Part shown: in pieces, positions 1-12,731 of the stretch
Position numbering within the stretch: the stretch's first letter is position 1
How the letters are laid out: each line of letters starts with the position of its first letter
Assembly (NCBI RefSeq): GCF_001570425.1
Contig: NZ_BCSX01000020.1
Coordinates: 1 to 64,000, forward strand
Reading direction: 5' to 3'
DNA from: Mycolicibacterium brisbanense
Lineage (GTDB): Bacteria; Actinomycetota; Actinomycetes; Mycobacteriales; Mycobacteriaceae
Length of the DNA stretch: 64,000 nucleotides
The notes under the pieces: model-generated
The model's database searches: none
What the model saw: only the letters and a program-made list of their open reading frames with translations
What the model was told of the DNA's origin: nothing
Position numbers and translations under genes: made by a program

Positions 1-81
1 CTCAACACCAGACCCCGACCCACCCTCGACTACAACACCCCAGCCCAACGCTTAGCCGCCCTGCTCAACCAAGCTGCATAG
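1..81 (+). pseudogene. C-terminal end of an IS30-family-like transposase (cut by window edge)
   Basis: The first 26 codons read as an open frame ending in TAG at 79-81, with the text LNTRPRPTLDYNTPAQRLAA in the middle. The string N-x-R-P-R-x-T-L-x-[YW]-x-T-P is what one sees at the C terminus of IS30-family DDE transposases (rve/integrase core), just before the right end of the element. The rest of the gene lies outside the window, so whether the element is intact is unknown. It sits downstream of bioQ, between bioQ and whatever lies to the left; in related mycobacteria bioAFD are expected there. Family assignment is from this short motif only. Confidence 0.6.
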
Positions 82-120
82 AACCGCGTTGCATTAACTA
101 CTTGACTTTGAGGCCGAAAA
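82..120. mobile_element. putative right end of the IS30-like element
   Basis: Between the transposase stop codon and the end of bioQ there are 81 bp. The stretch starting GTTGCATTAACTACTTGA (from 89) resembles the GTTGCA...CTTGA pattern I associate with terminal repeats of actinobacterial IS30 elements. The left end is not in the window, so the inverted repeat cannot be checked and the boundary is only approximate. No gene is visible up to 162. Confidence 0.35.
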
Positions 121-162
121 TTCGCAGACGATTCACGATCGTGACGGCGGGACCACTTGGCG

Positions 163-762
163 CTACCGTGCCGAACTCGCGTCGACGTCGGCACCCCCAT
201 GGACGGCGAGGCCGTCGACCAGCAACTGCAACCCGAAGCCGAATTCGCGGCCGGTGTCGGTCATCAACACCGACTGTTCGTCGCTGAGCGCGCCCGCGGC
301 GTCCCACTGCAACCGCGACTGTTCATCGACGGTGAATCCGAGGACGTAGTACATCACGGTGCGGGCCGCGGGTTCAGCGTCCTGGGCGGCCACGCCGGCA
401 TCGCGGGCGGCATCCGCCAGCTCGGCGACGATGGCGGCGGCGCGAGCCGATTGCCCGGCCGCGAAGCTGGACGACACCAGCTCGGCGCCATCGGTGTGCG
501 ACAGCAGGGCGTCGCGCAGGGCCGCACAGATTCCGTGGATCCTGTCACGCCATCCGAATCGACCCGCGTCGGTGCCGGTCGGCTGCAGAATGCGATCCGC
601 CACGGCTCCCAGCAGCTCCTGCTTGTTGGCGAAATGCCAGTACAGCGCGCCCGGGCTCACGTTGAGCTCACGGGCCAGTCGCCGCATCGTCAGGTCCGCG
701 ATGCCGTAGCTGTCGAGGATGGCCGTCGCCGCATCCACCACGTCGGGTTTGTGGAGTTGCAC
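163..762 (-). CDS. bioQ: TetR-family biotin repressor BioQ
   Basis: 199-aa TetR-type regulator. Residues about 5-50 form the helix-turn-helix (DAATAILDSYGIADLTMRRL, then LNVSPGALYWHFANKQELL, the TetR recognition-helix signature). The rest is an alpha-helical ligand/dimer domain. The start is GTG at 760-762. It is divergent from bioB with 78 bp between the starts, and a perfect palindrome TGAAC-GGT-GTTCA (778-790) lies in that gap. In mycobacteria and corynebacteria a TetR protein at this position, BioQ, represses biotin genes through a TGAAC-N3-GTTAC-like box, so the function follows from family, position and operator. The single box suggests control of both bioB and bioQ. Confidence is high for TetR, good for BioQ. 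Confidence 0.85.
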   Translation of the reverse strand: MQLHKPDVVDAATAILDSYGIADLTMRRLARELNVSPGALYWHFANKQELLGAVADRILQPTGTDAGRFGWRDRIHGICAALRDALLSHTDGAELVSSSFAAGQSARAAAIVAELADAARDAGVAAQDAEPAARTVMYYVLGFTVDEQSRLQWDAAGALSDEQSVLMTDTGREFGFGLQLLVDGLAVHGGADVDASSAR

Positions 763-777
763 GCCGCTACCCTAACC

Positions 778-790
778 TGAACGGTGTTCA
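778..790. promoter_or_regulatory. BioQ operator palindrome
   Basis: TGAACGGTGTTCA is a 5-3-5 perfect inverted repeat, 16 bp upstream of the bioQ GTG and 50 bp upstream of the bioB GTG. It matches closely the TGAAC-N3-GTT-type BioQ box described for actinobacteria. Repressor binding here would block both divergent promoters. Confidence 0.75.
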
Positions 791-822
791 ATGGTCGGCG
801 CCGCCGACGTGTAAGCCGATGA

Positions 823-1848
<1,026 letters not shown>

Positions 1849-1859
1849 AACTGTTGGTG

Positions 1860-2108
1860 ATGATTAGCGAGATGCCGGCGCTGCCCGCGCCCGTCAGCGC
1901 CGGTGTGTACAACGTCTATACCGGCGTCGAGGTCAATGCAGCGGCCGGGTCTGCGGTCCCGACGGCCGCACAGCTGGGCCTCGAGCCACCACGCTTCTGT
2001 GCGGAGTGCGGGCGCCGGATGATCGTGCAGGTGCGCCCGGACGGGTGGTGGGCCAAGTGTTCGAGGCATGGGGTGGTGGACTCCAAAGACCTGGAGACCC
2101 AGCGATGA
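1860..2108 (+). CDS. bsaP: biotin synthase auxiliary protein BsaP
   Basis: 82-aa protein starting 11 bp after the bioB stop. The N-terminal half is low in features; the C-terminal half holds a compact metal-binding motif FCAECGRRM...WWAKCSRHG (C-x2-C, then C-x2-H about 19 residues later). Actinobacterial genes of this type directly after bioB encode BsaP, reported to bind an iron-sulfur cluster and to be needed for efficient BioB turnover in mycobacteria. TTG (1854), GTG (1857) and ATG (1860) lie in a row in frame; I chose the ATG, but no clear Shine-Dalgarno separates them. The TGA at 2106-2108 overlaps the ATG of the next gene (ATGA). Confidence 0.85.
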   Translation: MISEMPALPAPVSAGVYNVYTGVEVNAAAGSAVPTAAQLGLEPPRFCAECGRRMIVQVRPDGWWAKCSRHGVVDSKDLETQR

Positions 2109-2203
2109 GCCTCTCGGGCGAAGAGCCAAAAGCCCCGATGAGCCTCTCGGGCGAAGAGCCAAAAGCCCCGATGAGCCTCTCGGGCGAAGAGCCAAATGCC
2201 CCG
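2105..2203 (+). repeat. three tandem 33-bp units at the bsaP/DUF2567 junction
   Basis: Three direct units at 2105-2137, 2138-2170 and 2171-2203; the first two are identical and the third differs by one base (AAAAG to AAATG). Each begins ATGAGC, contains GGCGAAGAG and ends GCCCCG. Being 33 bp they stay in frame and encode [11 protein letters not shown] three times at the N terminus of the downstream protein. The first ATG overlaps the bsaP stop. Each unit offers a new in-frame ATG. Related elements occur at hisF/hisI (15684) and trpC/trpB (28623). Confidence 0.9.
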
Positions 2204-2863
2204 GGCGAGGCTCCCGTGCACGCTGCCGACAGTGTTCCCAATACTGTTGGCGCCCCGCGTATTTCACGGCAGCGCGCGGCGGTGACCGTCGTGGTCGCCA
2301 TGGCGTTGGTCGGCGCTGTCGTCGGTGCGCTGTGGGCCTGGTTGGCGCCGTCGATCCATGGGGTGGTCGCGCTCACCCGCAGTGGTGAGCGGATCCATGC
2401 CTACCTCGGCAGCGAGTCCGACAATTTCTTCACGTCCGCATTCATGTTCGTCGGCTTCCTGGTGGTGGCGTCAGTAGTTGCTGCGGTACTGGTGTGGCAG
2501 TGGCGCGAGCACCGTGGCCCGGTGCTTGCGGGAGCGCTGGTCGTCGGCTGCGGTGTGTCAGCGGCCGCGGCTGCAGGTGTCGGTGTCGCCCTGGCGCATC
2601 TGCGCTACGGAACTGTCGACCTGCTGGGGGCCCCGATCAGCCCCGAACATCGCGTCCACTACGTCGTGGAGGCTCCTTCGGCGTTCTTCGGGCACGGGCC
2701 GTTGCAAATCGCCACCACGATCCTGTTCCCGGCGGCGGTCGCAGCGCTGGTCTACGCGTTGATGGCGGTTTCCGCCGCTCGCGACGACCTGGGCGCCTGG
2801 CCGCCCGAAGAGACGCCGGTGTACCCGGTGTTGCCTGCGACGGTGGCTCAGCCCGGCGTCTGA
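2105..2863 (+). CDS. DUF2567-type membrane protein (Rv1591-like)
   Basis: 252 aa. After an N-terminal 33-residue repeat ([11 protein letters not shown] three times, last copy NAP) and a polar linker come four predicted membrane segments: about residues 60-85 ([21 protein letters not shown]), 115-140 ([19 protein letters not shown]), 145-175 and 210-235, separated by a loop with [19 protein letters not shown]. This fits the mycobacterial DUF2567 family encoded next to bioB-bsaP; its function is unknown. The first ATG (2105) overlaps the bsaP stop, suggesting coupling, but ATGs at 2138 and 2171 are equally possible starts, which would remove one or two repeats. The repeat-coded residues are unlikely to be functionally essential. 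Confidence 0.8.
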   Translation: MSLSGEEPKAPMSLSGEEPKAPMSLSGEEPNAPGEAPVHAADSVPNTVGAPRISRQRAAVTVVVAMALVGAVVGALWAWLAPSIHGVVALTRSGERIHAYLGSESDNFFTSAFMFVGFLVVASVVAAVLVWQWREHRGPVLAGALVVGCGVSAAAAAGVGVALAHLRYGTVDLLGAPISPEHRVHYVVEAPSAFFGHGPLQIATTILFPAAVAALVYALMAVSAARDDLGAWPPEETPVYPVLPATVAQPGV

Positions 2864-2869
2864 GCCGGC

Positions 2870-4201
2870 TCAGAGCGGCCGGCGCCGCACCGTCCGGCCG
2901 GTGACCATCTTGAACCCGATGCCTGCGAGCCGCGCCATTCCCATGTAGGTCATGGGGTTGAGCAGCGTGGGCCATTTCGTCCGGACGATGTGGGCTGTGA
3001 GCGGGCGGTCGGCGAACCGGTCGCCCAGCCAGCGCAGTGCCATGGGAGCTGACATGGGATGCAGCAGGAGGTGGTCGCAGAACATGTCCCGGTGGTAGGT
3101 GACGTCGGCGCCACCGGTGATGTAGGTGTCGGCCAGGGCGTCGATATCGTCGACCGAGATGATCTCGTCGTGGACGGCCTGCACGATGAGCACCGGCGGG
3201 CGTGGCGCGGCGGTCCCGAGCTTGATGTCGTCGAACACCTCGCTGACCTCCGGCATGGCGAGGATCTCCTCCAGTGGCATGTCCACCAGATCTTCCATGT
3301 CGGTGCCGATGAGCCGCAGCACGGCTTCCACCGTGGTCATCCGGTGCAGCCGGTCGAGCAGCTTGCGGCCTTCCCGGGTGGCGTGTTCGGCGATGACGCG
3401 GTTGAGGCCGGGATAGATGTCGGCGAGTGCGGCGACGACGAGGGCTGGCAGTCCGGAGAACAAGGTGCCGTTGAGCCGCCGGAACGTGTGCCCAAGATCA
3501 CCGACGGGCGAGCCGAGGACCGCGCCGACGACATTGAGCTCGGGAGCGTAGGACTCACACATCTCGGCGGCCCACCCGGTGGCCAGTCCGCCACCGGAGT
3601 AGCCCCACAGACCGATCGGTGTCTCCGGCGAGAAGTTGAGCTGCTCGGATTCGAGCGCAGCCCGCAGCCCGTCGAGGATGCGATAGCCGGGCTCGTACGG
3701 GGCGCCCCACATCCCTTCGACGCCCTCGTGGTCGGGGATCGACACCGCCCACCCCTGGGCCACCGCCGCAGCGATCAGCAGGAGCTCGAGTTGGGCCAGG
3801 GATCCTGTGGCCTTGGCGTGGCGGCGCAGTGCGTAGGAGGGGAAGCAGCGTCCGGTGATGGCGTCGATGGCGCACTGATAGGACACCAGGGGGCAGTCCG
3901 GCGCGGCGTCTGGCGGGACGATCACGGTGGTGACCGCAGCTTCCGGGAGGCCGGTGCGGCTCGTCGAGCGGTAGAGCAGCTGGGTGGCGTGCAGCCGCTG
4001 CGGGATCACGCCCAGGAAGGACAGCTCCACGTCCCGGCTGCGCAGCACGGTGCCTGGGGTCGCGTGCTGGAATCCGGCAGGCGGCTCGTAGAACGGATCG
4101 TCGGCCGGCAACTGAGGCCGGGCAGTGCGGTCGAGTTCTTCGTGCGGTATGCGGCCGATCCACTCCGCGTCGGCCAAGTTGGCGGCACTGCCCAAGTCCA
4201 T
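2870..4201 (-). CDS. lipase/esterase of the secretory-lipase (LIP) family, Rv1592c-like
   Basis: 443-aa alpha/beta-hydrolase. The nucleophile elbow [17 protein letters not shown] gives the catalytic Ser. Asp and His candidates lie in [15 protein letters not shown] and FCDHLLLHP near the C terminus, as in the LIP family (PF03583). The N-terminal region ([20 protein letters not shown]) is also family-typical. No clear cleavable signal peptide is seen at the chosen ATG (4199-4201), so export is uncertain. M. tuberculosis carries a similar gene, Rv1592c, at the same place. It converges on the DUF2567 gene with a 6-bp gap. Substrate is unknown, probably short acyl esters or lipid. Confidence 0.85.
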   Translation of the reverse strand: MDLGSAANLADAEWIGRIPHEELDRTARPQLPADDPFYEPPAGFQHATPGTVLRSRDVELSFLGVIPQRLHATQLLYRSTSRTGLPEAAVTTVIVPPDAAPDCPLVSYQCAIDAITGRCFPSYALRRHAKATGSLAQLELLLIAAAVAQGWAVSIPDHEGVEGMWGAPYEPGYRILDGLRAALESEQLNFSPETPIGLWGYSGGGLATGWAAEMCESYAPELNVVGAVLGSPVGDLGHTFRRLNGTLFSGLPALVVAALADIYPGLNRVIAEHATREGRKLLDRLHRMTTVEAVLRLIGTDMEDLVDMPLEEILAMPEVSEVFDDIKLGTAAPRPPVLIVQAVHDEIISVDDIDALADTYITGGADVTYHRDMFCDHLLLHPMSAPMALRWLGDRFADRPLTAHIVRTKWPTLLNPMTYMGMARLAGIGFKMVTGRTVRRRPL

Positions 4202-4243
4202 CCGGGCATTCTTACTTAAGAAGGGTCTAAGAATCCAGTCGAC

Positions 4244-4936
4244 TCACCCGGGCGGGCGCAGCGCGGCGAATTCGTCGGTCACGCGGTAACGCGCTTCGGT
4301 GAAGCGGTACAGGGCGGCCGGGCGGCCTCCGCTGCGGCCCGATCGCGCGGTGGTGCCGGTGCGGGTGATGACGTTGCGCCGTTCGAGCACGCGTTGCAGG
4401 TTGGTCGTGTCGACCTGGTAGCCGAGCGTCGCGCTGTAGACGTCGCGCAACGACGAGAGAACGAATTCCGTTGGCGCCAAAGCAAACCCGATGTTCGTGT
4501 AGGACATCTTGGCGACCAGCCGGGTGCGCGCGTGTTCGACCATCGGGGCGTGGTCGAAGGCCATCGGCGGCAGGTCGTTGACCGGATGCCAGCGGGTGTC
4601 GGGTGGCAACTCGGGGGTCGCGGGGGAGGGCACCAGCCCCAAGAACGTCGAAGCGATGGTGCGGGGCCCGGGAACGCGGTCGGGCGCGGAGAATACGGCC
4701 AGTTGTTCGAGGTGGGCGAGTTGTTGGACGTCCACCTTCTCGGCGAGTTGGCGCCGGATCGAACTGATCAGATCCTCGTCATCGCGCAACCGGCCACCGG
4801 GCAGGGACCACTTGCCACGCTCGGGTTCCAGTGCACGCTGCCATAACAGCACGTTAAGCACGGGTTGCCGGGAATCGAGGCCGCGAACCTGGAACACGAC
4901 GGCGAGAACTTCATGCGCGGTGCTAATATGTGGCAT
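4244..4936 (-). CDS. nrtR: NrtR-type Nudix regulator of NAD synthesis
   Basis: 230 aa from the ATG at 4934-4936. N-terminal Nudix domain (about residues 1-145) with the box region GKWSLPGGRLRDDEDLISSI; the canonical REx2EExGU catalytic glutamates are not all kept (DEDLISSIRRQLAEKV), as in regulators that bind but do not hydrolyse. C-terminal winged helix (about 150-225) includes NLQRVLERRNVITRTG and RSGGRPAALYRF. NrtR proteins sense ADP-ribose and repress NAD genes; here the gene is divergent from nadABC. An upstream in-frame start at 4966 would put the operator inside the gene, so the ATG right next to the palindrome was preferred. It is likely autoregulated. Confidence 0.85.
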   Translation of the reverse strand: MPHISTAHEVLAVVFQVRGLDSRQPVLNVLLWQRALEPERGKWSLPGGRLRDDEDLISSIRRQLAEKVDVQQLAHLEQLAVFSAPDRVPGPRTIASTFLGLVPSPATPELPPDTRWHPVNDLPPMAFDHAPMVEHARTRLVAKMSYTNIGFALAPTEFVLSSLRDVYSATLGYQVDTTNLQRVLERRNVITRTGTTARSGRSGGRPAALYRFTEARYRVTDEFAALRPPG

Positions 4937-4959
4937 GTTTTCGATTATAAGTCGAAAAC
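4937..4959. promoter_or_regulatory. NrtR box between nrtR and nadA
   Basis: A perfect inverted repeat, GTTTTCGA-N7-TCGAAAAC, fills 4937-4959. It lies directly before the nrtR ATG and 24 bp before the nadA GTG. It is AT-rich against a high-GC background. Size, symmetry and place fit an NrtR operator controlling both nadABC and nrtR. Confidence 0.8.
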
Positions 4960-4983
4960 CTGACACGGATTGAGGAGGCCGTC

Positions 4984-6039
4984 GTGACGGTGCTCAATGG
5001 CACGACCGCGGGGGATGTTGCAGGCCGGCTGGCGGACCAGATTCTGGCCGGGCCCGACGGCTATTCCGGCGTGGTCGGCGACGCGCAGTGGGCCGCCGAG
5101 ATCCGCCGACTCGTCGACCAACGCGGCGCGACGCTGCTGGCGCACAACTACCAGCTGCCCGAGATCCAGGACGTCGCCGACCACGTCGGCGACTCGTTGG
5201 CGCTCTCACGCATCGCCGCCGACGCGCCCGAGGACACCATCGTGTTCTGCGGCGTGCATTTCATGGCGGAGACGGCCAAGATCCTCAGCCCCGACAAGAC
5301 GGTGCTGATCCCCGATCAACGTGCCGGCTGCTCGCTGGCCGATTCCATCACCGTCGAGGAACTGCGCGCGTGGAAGGACGAGTATCCCGACGCCGTCGTC
5401 GTGTCGTATGTCAACACGACCGCCGCGGTGAAGGCGCTCACCGACATCTGCTGCACGTCGGCGAACGCCGTCGACGTCGTGGCTTCCATCCCCGCCGACC
5501 GTGAAGTGCTGTTCTGCCCCGACCAGTTCCTCGGAGCACACGTCCGGCGGGTCACCGGACGTACCAACATGCACATCTGGGCCGGTGAATGCCACGTGCA
5601 CGCCGGCATCAACGGCGACGAGCTGGCCGGCCAGGCGCGCTCGCACCCGGATGCCGAGCTGTTCGTGCATCCCGAATGTGGTTGCGCGACTTCGGCTTTG
5701 TACCTGGCCGGCGAGGGTGCGGTACCCGAGGAGCGGGTGAAGATCCTGTCCACCGGCGGCATGCTCGACGCGGCCCGCGAGACCCGCGCCAGCCAAGTGC
5801 TGGTGGCCACCGAGATCGGCATGCTGCACCAACTGCGCCGGGCCGCACCGGAAGTCGACTTCCTCGCGGTCAACGACCGGGCCTCGTGCCGATACATGAA
5901 GATGATCACGCCCGCCGCCCTGCTGCGGTGCTTGATCGACGGGGCCGACGAGGTGCACGTCGACCCCGAAACCGCCCGGCTGGGCCGCGCCAGTGTGCAA
6001 CGGATGATTGCCATCGGCCAGCCCGGCGGCGGCGAGTGA
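4984..6039 (+). CDS. nadA: quinolinate synthase NadA
   Basis: 351-aa [4Fe-4S] enzyme that condenses iminoaspartate with dihydroxyacetone phosphate to quinolinate, second step of de novo NAD synthesis. Key stretches: [54 protein letters not shown] and [15 protein letters not shown]116, C203 and C302 are the likely cluster ligands. The start is GTG with GAGGAGG 5-11 bp upstream. The TGA overlaps the nadB GTG (GTGA), so the three nad genes are translationally coupled. The NrtR box upstream predicts repression when NAD metabolites are plentiful. Confidence 0.97.
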   Translation: MTVLNGTTAGDVAGRLADQILAGPDGYSGVVGDAQWAAEIRRLVDQRGATLLAHNYQLPEIQDVADHVGDSLALSRIAADAPEDTIVFCGVHFMAETAKILSPDKTVLIPDQRAGCSLADSITVEELRAWKDEYPDAVVVSYVNTTAAVKALTDICCTSANAVDVVASIPADREVLFCPDQFLGAHVRRVTGRTNMHIWAGECHVHAGINGDELAGQARSHPDAELFVHPECGCATSALYLAGEGAVPEERVKILSTGGMLDAARETRASQVLVATEIGMLHQLRRAAPEVDFLAVNDRASCRYMKMITPAALLRCLIDGADEVHVDPETARLGRASVQRMIAIGQPGGGE

Positions 6040-7637
6040 GCGGGTTGTCGGCCCGCACCGCAGGCGGCTCCTTCGCCTGCGGTGCGTCGACGCTGTGGCA
6101 ACAGCGCGCCGACGTCGTCGTGATCGGTACCGGCGTGGGCGGGCTGGTGGCGGCGCTCGCCGCGCACCGCCAGGGCCGGCGGGTGATCGTGCTCAGCAAG
6201 ACCGGCGAAACAGCGACCGCGTACGCCCAGGGCGGCATAGCGGTCGTGTTGCCCGGCAACGACGACTCGGTCGACGCGCACGTCGCCGACACCGTCGCCG
6301 CGGGTGGCGGGTTGTGCGATCCCGACGCGGTCCGCTCGATCGTCGCCGACGGCTACCGTGCCGTCGCCGACCTGGTCGGTGCCGGTGCGCGGTTCGACGA
6401 AACTGCTCCGGGCCGGTGGGCCCTGACCCGCGAAGGTGGACACACCCGGCACCGGATCATCCATGCCGGCGGTGACGCCACGGGCGCCGAAGTGCAACGC
6501 GCGCTTGACCACGCCGCGGCCAAGCTGGACATCAGGCGCAATCACGTGGCGCTGCAGATCCTGCACGACGGTTCGGCCGTGACGGGTGTACTGGTGAACA
6601 ACGACGACGGCGTGGGCATCCTGCACGCACCGTCGGTGATCCTGGCCACCGGTGGCCTCGGGCATTTGTATTGCGCCACAACCAATCCCGAGGGCTCGAC
6701 AGGTGACGGCATCGCCTTGGCGCTATGGGCGGGCGTACCCGTCGCCGACATCGAGTTCATCCAGTTCCACCCGACCATGTTGTTCAACGGTGAGGTCGAC
6801 GGGCGCCTGCCACTGGTCACCGAGGCGATCCGTGGCGAAGGTGCCGTTCTGGTTGACTCGCAGGGCGTTTCGGTGACCGCCGGAGTGCACCCGATGGGCG
6901 ACCTGGCGCCGCGCGACGTGGTGGCGGCGGCAATCGACGCCCGACTGACCGCCACCGGTGATCCGTGCGTCTACCTCGACGCCCGGGGCATCGCTGATTT
7001 CGGCCGACGGTTCCCCACCGTCGCGGCATCGTGCGCCGCCGCCGGCATCGACCCGACCCGCGAGCCGATCCCGGTGGTGCCCGGCGCGCACTACAGCTGC
7101 GGCGGGGTGGTCACCGACGTGTACGGCCGTACCGAATTGCCCGGGCTGTTCGCGGCCGGGGAAGTGGCCCGCACCGGCATGCACGGCGCCAACAGGTTGG
7201 CGTCCAACAGCCTGCTCGAGGGCCTCGTGGTGGGGAGCCGGGCCGGGCGTGTCGCGGCCGACCACGCGGCGCAGGCCGGTTCGGTCCGTGCGCAGGCTCC
7301 CCGCGAGCGTCGACTCGACATCGTCGACCGCAGCTTGCTGCAACACACGATGTCGGCGCACGCGTCGGTGGTCCGCGACGCCGTCGGGCTGGAACGGCTG
7401 CGTGAACTCTTGGCGACCTCTTCCCAGCGAGAAGCCCGCAGCCGCAAGAGCTTTGAAGATGCCGCGCTCACCCTGACGGCACAGGCTGTCGTCGCAGCGG
7501 CCCTCGCCCGTACCGAAACCCGGGGCTGCCACCACCGTGACGACTTTCCCGGGACCGACCCCAACCAGGAGCATCCGTTGAGCATTCGGCACAGCACCGG
7601 CGGCATCACCGTCGCAACCCCGACGGCGGTCTGCTGA
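6036..7637 (+). CDS. nadB: L-aspartate oxidase NadB
   Basis: 533-aa FAD enzyme oxidising L-aspartate to iminoaspartate for NadA. The FAD-binding GxGxxG is [16 protein letters not shown] near residue 28-43; [52 protein letters not shown] and [29 protein letters not shown] are typical of the succinate dehydrogenase/NadB flavoprotein family. The GTG start at 6036 overlaps the nadA stop; a longer in-frame reading from 5589 runs through nadA and is not real. The stop TGA overlaps the nadC ATG (TGATG). Length agrees with about 527 aa in M. tuberculosis. Confidence 0.96.
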   Translation: MSGLSARTAGGSFACGASTLWQQRADVVVIGTGVGGLVAALAAHRQGRRVIVLSKTGETATAYAQGGIAVVLPGNDDSVDAHVADTVAAGGGLCDPDAVRSIVADGYRAVADLVGAGARFDETAPGRWALTREGGHTRHRIIHAGGDATGAEVQRALDHAAAKLDIRRNHVALQILHDGSAVTGVLVNNDDGVGILHAPSVILATGGLGHLYCATTNPEGSTGDGIALALWAGVPVADIEFIQFHPTMLFNGEVDGRLPLVTEAIRGEGAVLVDSQGVSVTAGVHPMGDLAPRDVVAAAIDARLTATGDPCVYLDARGIADFGRRFPTVAASCAAAGIDPTREPIPVVPGAHYSCGGVVTDVYGRTELPGLFAAGEVARTGMHGANRLASNSLLEGLVVGSRAGRVAADHAAQAGSVRAQAPRERRLDIVDRSLLQHTMSAHASVVRDAVGLERLRELLATSSQREARSRKSFEDAALTLTAQAVVAAALARTETRGCHHRDDFPGTDPNQEHPLSIRHSTGGITVATPTAVC

Positions 7638-8494
7638 TGAGACTCTCAGAATCCGAGCTCGCGGAGGCCCGGGCGACCATCGCGCGGGCGCTCGAGGAAG
7701 ACCTGCGCTACGGTCCCGACATCACCACCCAGTCGACCGTGCCGGCCTCGGCCATGACCACGGCCTCGCTGGTCAACCGGGAGCCCGGAGTCATCGCCGG
7801 CGTCGACATCGCCCTGTTGGTGCTCGACGAGGTGATCGGCTCCGATGGTTACCGGGTGGTCCACCGTGTCGAGGACGGATCGCGCCTGGACGCGAAGTCC
7901 CAAGTGCTGACCGTGGAAGCGCCGACCCGGCAGCTGCTGACCGCCGAGCGCACGCTGCTCAACCTGGTGTGCCATCTGTCGGGTATCGCCACGGCGACCG
8001 CCGCCTGGGTCGACGCCGTCGCAGGCACCGACGCCAAGATCCGCGACACCCGCAAGACGCTGCCCGGGCTGCGTGCCCTGCAGAAATACGCGGTCCGCGT
8101 CGGCGGGGGAGTCAACCACCGCATGGGATTGGGTGACGCCGCGCTGATCAAGGACAACCATGTGGCGGCGGCCGGCTCGGTGCTGGCGGCGCTGCAGGCG
8201 GTGCGCGCCGCCGCCCCCGAACTGCCGTGCGAGGTCGAGGTCGATTCCCTCGAACAGCTCGATGACGTACTTGCCGCCGGGGCGGAACTGGTGCTCCTCG
8301 ACAATTTCCCGATCTGGCAGACGCAGATCGCGGTGCAACGACGCGATGCCGCGTCGCCGGCGACCAAGCTCGAATCCTCCGGTGGCCTGACGCTGGCCAC
8401 CGCTGCCGAGTACGCCGGCACCGGGGTCGACTACCTCGCGGTAGGCGCGCTCACCCACTCGGTGCGGGTCCTCGACATCGGACTCGATATCTGA
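7637..8494 (+). CDS. nadC: quinolinate phosphoribosyltransferase NadC
   Basis: 285-aa enzyme converting quinolinate and PRPP to nicotinate mononucleotide, the last enzyme of the nadABC operon. Diagnostic motifs: DLRYGPDITTQST, TAERTLLNLVCHLSGIAT, DTRKTLPGLRALQKYAVRVGGGVNHRMGL (split here by reading: TRKT binds PRPP/quinolinate, GGxxNHRxGL is a family hallmark), IKDNH, EVEVDSLEQ and the C-terminal SGGLTLATAAEYAGTGVDYL phosphate-binding end. The ATG overlaps the nadB stop by 1 bp. It converges on the LysE-type gene with 24 bp between the stop codons, where only a very short CGCC/GGCG hairpin is seen. Confidence 0.96.
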   Translation: MRLSESELAEARATIARALEEDLRYGPDITTQSTVPASAMTTASLVNREPGVIAGVDIALLVLDEVIGSDGYRVVHRVEDGSRLDAKSQVLTVEAPTRQLLTAERTLLNLVCHLSGIATATAAWVDAVAGTDAKIRDTRKTLPGLRALQKYAVRVGGGVNHRMGLGDAALIKDNHVAAAGSVLAALQAVRAAAPELPCEVEVDSLEQLDDVLAAGAELVLLDNFPIWQTQIAVQRRDAASPATKLESSGGLTLATAAEYAGTGVDYLAVGALTHSVRVLDIGLDI

Positions 8495-8518
8495 GCGCCT
8501 GAGGCGACAGCGGTCCGA

Positions 8519-9154
8519 TCAGGCGACCACACCGCGCCGCACGAGTGACAGCACCACCGCGGCGGTCGCGAACAGCCCGGAGAACACCCGGTTGAGCGCT
8601 GTCTGCTGGCGCGGTGTGTGCAGCCAGCGCAACAGCCGCGCCGCGCCGCCCGTATAGAGGCTCATGACGACCACGTCGACGCACACCATCGTCACGCCGA
8701 TCGCCAGGTACTGCGGCAGTAGCGCCGCAGTCGGCACGACGAACTGCGGTAACACCGCGACCAGGAACACCAGCCCCTTCGGGTTGGTGGTGTTCACCAG
8801 GAACCCGCGCGCGACCAACGCGAGCCTGCCGCGGTCGGCTGCGGTACCCAACCGCTCGCGCAGGTCCTGTGACGCACTGCGCCATTGATGTACGGCCAGA
8901 TAGATCAGATACGCGACGCCGATCCACTTCACGATCTGGAAGGCCAGGATCGAGCTGGCAATGGCGGCGCCCAAACCCACCGCTACCAGCACCAGTTGCG
9001 CCAGCAGCCCCAACTGCAAACCCAGCACACTCCAGGAGCCGCGGCGCAGGCCGTGTGTGAGGCCCGTGGCCATCGACTGGATCGCGCCGGCGCCCGGGGA
9101 CACACTGATCGCGATCGACGCGCCGAGAAACGCCAGCCAGATCTGCCAAGTCAT
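8519..9154 (-). CDS. LysE/RhtB-family amino-acid exporter
   Basis: 211-aa membrane protein with about six hydrophobic segments. The N-terminal signature ASIAISVSPGAGAIQSMATGLTHGLRRG is the LysE/RhtB family pattern (…SPGP…G…GR.G), and ARGFLVNTTNPKGLVFLVAVLPQFV is the second conserved block (NPK). Members export amino acids such as lysine, threonine or homoserine lactone; substrate cannot be told from sequence. No LysR-type partner lies next to it, unlike many lysE genes. It is convergent with nadC and 21 bp downstream of the Ddn-like gene on the same strand, so the two may be cotranscribed. Confidence 0.88.
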   Translation of the reverse strand: MTWQIWLAFLGASIAISVSPGAGAIQSMATGLTHGLRRGSWSVLGLQLGLLAQLVLVAVGLGAAIASSILAFQIVKWIGVAYLIYLAVHQWRSASQDLRERLGTAADRGRLALVARGFLVNTTNPKGLVFLVAVLPQFVVPTAALLPQYLAIGVTMVCVDVVVMSLYTGGAARLLRWLHTPRQQTALNRVFSGLFATAAVVLSLVRRGVVA

Positions 9155-9175
9155 GCAAGCAGTCTGGCAGCGACG

Positions 9176-9544
9176 TCAAACGATATCGGCGACGAACACC
9201 CCGGTCCGCCGGGCCGCGATGCGTGCGATTCGAGGCAGCGACGGGTCATCGGTACCTGCGGGCAGCACCCGCGGGTTGGTGATGTGGACGTCACCGCGGA
9301 ACAGGTGGACGTCCGCTTCGCCCGCCGCCAACACGTTCTTGACCCAGTTGGTCTTGCCGTGGGCGAGCAGCACCGCGAGGGTGTTGCCCTTGCGGTAGCT
9401 GGTGACGATGGTTTCGTAGGGCGTGCCCGACGTGCGGCCACGATGCTTGATCACGGTGAAGCCAGGCAGACGCTTCGACAGCGGCTTCATCGCCGGGTTG
9501 ATGTACTTGATCTGAAATCGTTCCAGTGCGGGCGGAATGAGCAT
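9176..9544 (-). CDS. Ddn-like F420H2-dependent oxidoreductase
   Basis: 122-aa member of the deazaflavin (F420)-dependent nitroreductase/quinone reductase family. Typical pattern: N-terminal helix with NPAMKPLSKRLPG, then HRGRTSGTPYETIVTSYRKGNTLAVLLAHG, NWVKNVLAAGEADVHLFRGDVHITNPR. The R-G-R-x-S-G and N-W-x-x-N elements contact F420 in this split-barrel fold. Length (about 120-150 aa) fits the family. Mycobacteria hold many paralogues, so the substrate (quinone, aflatoxin-like or nitroimidazole compounds in relatives) cannot be assigned. Start is the ATG at 9542-9544. Same strand as the LysE-type gene downstream. Confidence 0.85.
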   Translation of the reverse strand: MLIPPALERFQIKYINPAMKPLSKRLPGFTVIKHRGRTSGTPYETIVTSYRKGNTLAVLLAHGKTNWVKNVLAAGEADVHLFRGDVHITNPRVLPAGTDDPSLPRIARIAARRTGVFVADIV

Positions 9545-9676
9545 CGGTACGCCGGGGGCGTTGTTGGGGTGATCCTTCGTGGAGATCTCGACTCCATTCG
9601 CCGGTTTGCGACCACCCTACGACGCTTACCTGCCCGGATTTTTATTCAACTGGACTGATCAGGGACAATCGAAGAG

Positions 9677-12727
<3,051 letters not shown>

Positions 12728-12731
<4 letters not shown>

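Noticed and set aside
2105..2203. CRISPR-like array
   Set aside because: The 33-bp units are directly adjacent with no spacers, are in a coding frame, and no cas gene is near.
5589..6035. 149-codon upstream extension of nadB
   Set aside because: It overlaps conserved nadA in another frame and has Arg/Pro-rich shadow composition; the GTG at 6036 gives the normal NadB length.
8495..8518. Terminator between nadC and the LysE-type gene
   Set aside because: Only a 4-bp stem (CGCC/GGCG) is present; too weak to call.
9545..9676. Possible leader peptide or attenuator before hisD
   Set aside because: No short frame with tandem His codons and no stable hairpin pair was found in these 132 bp.
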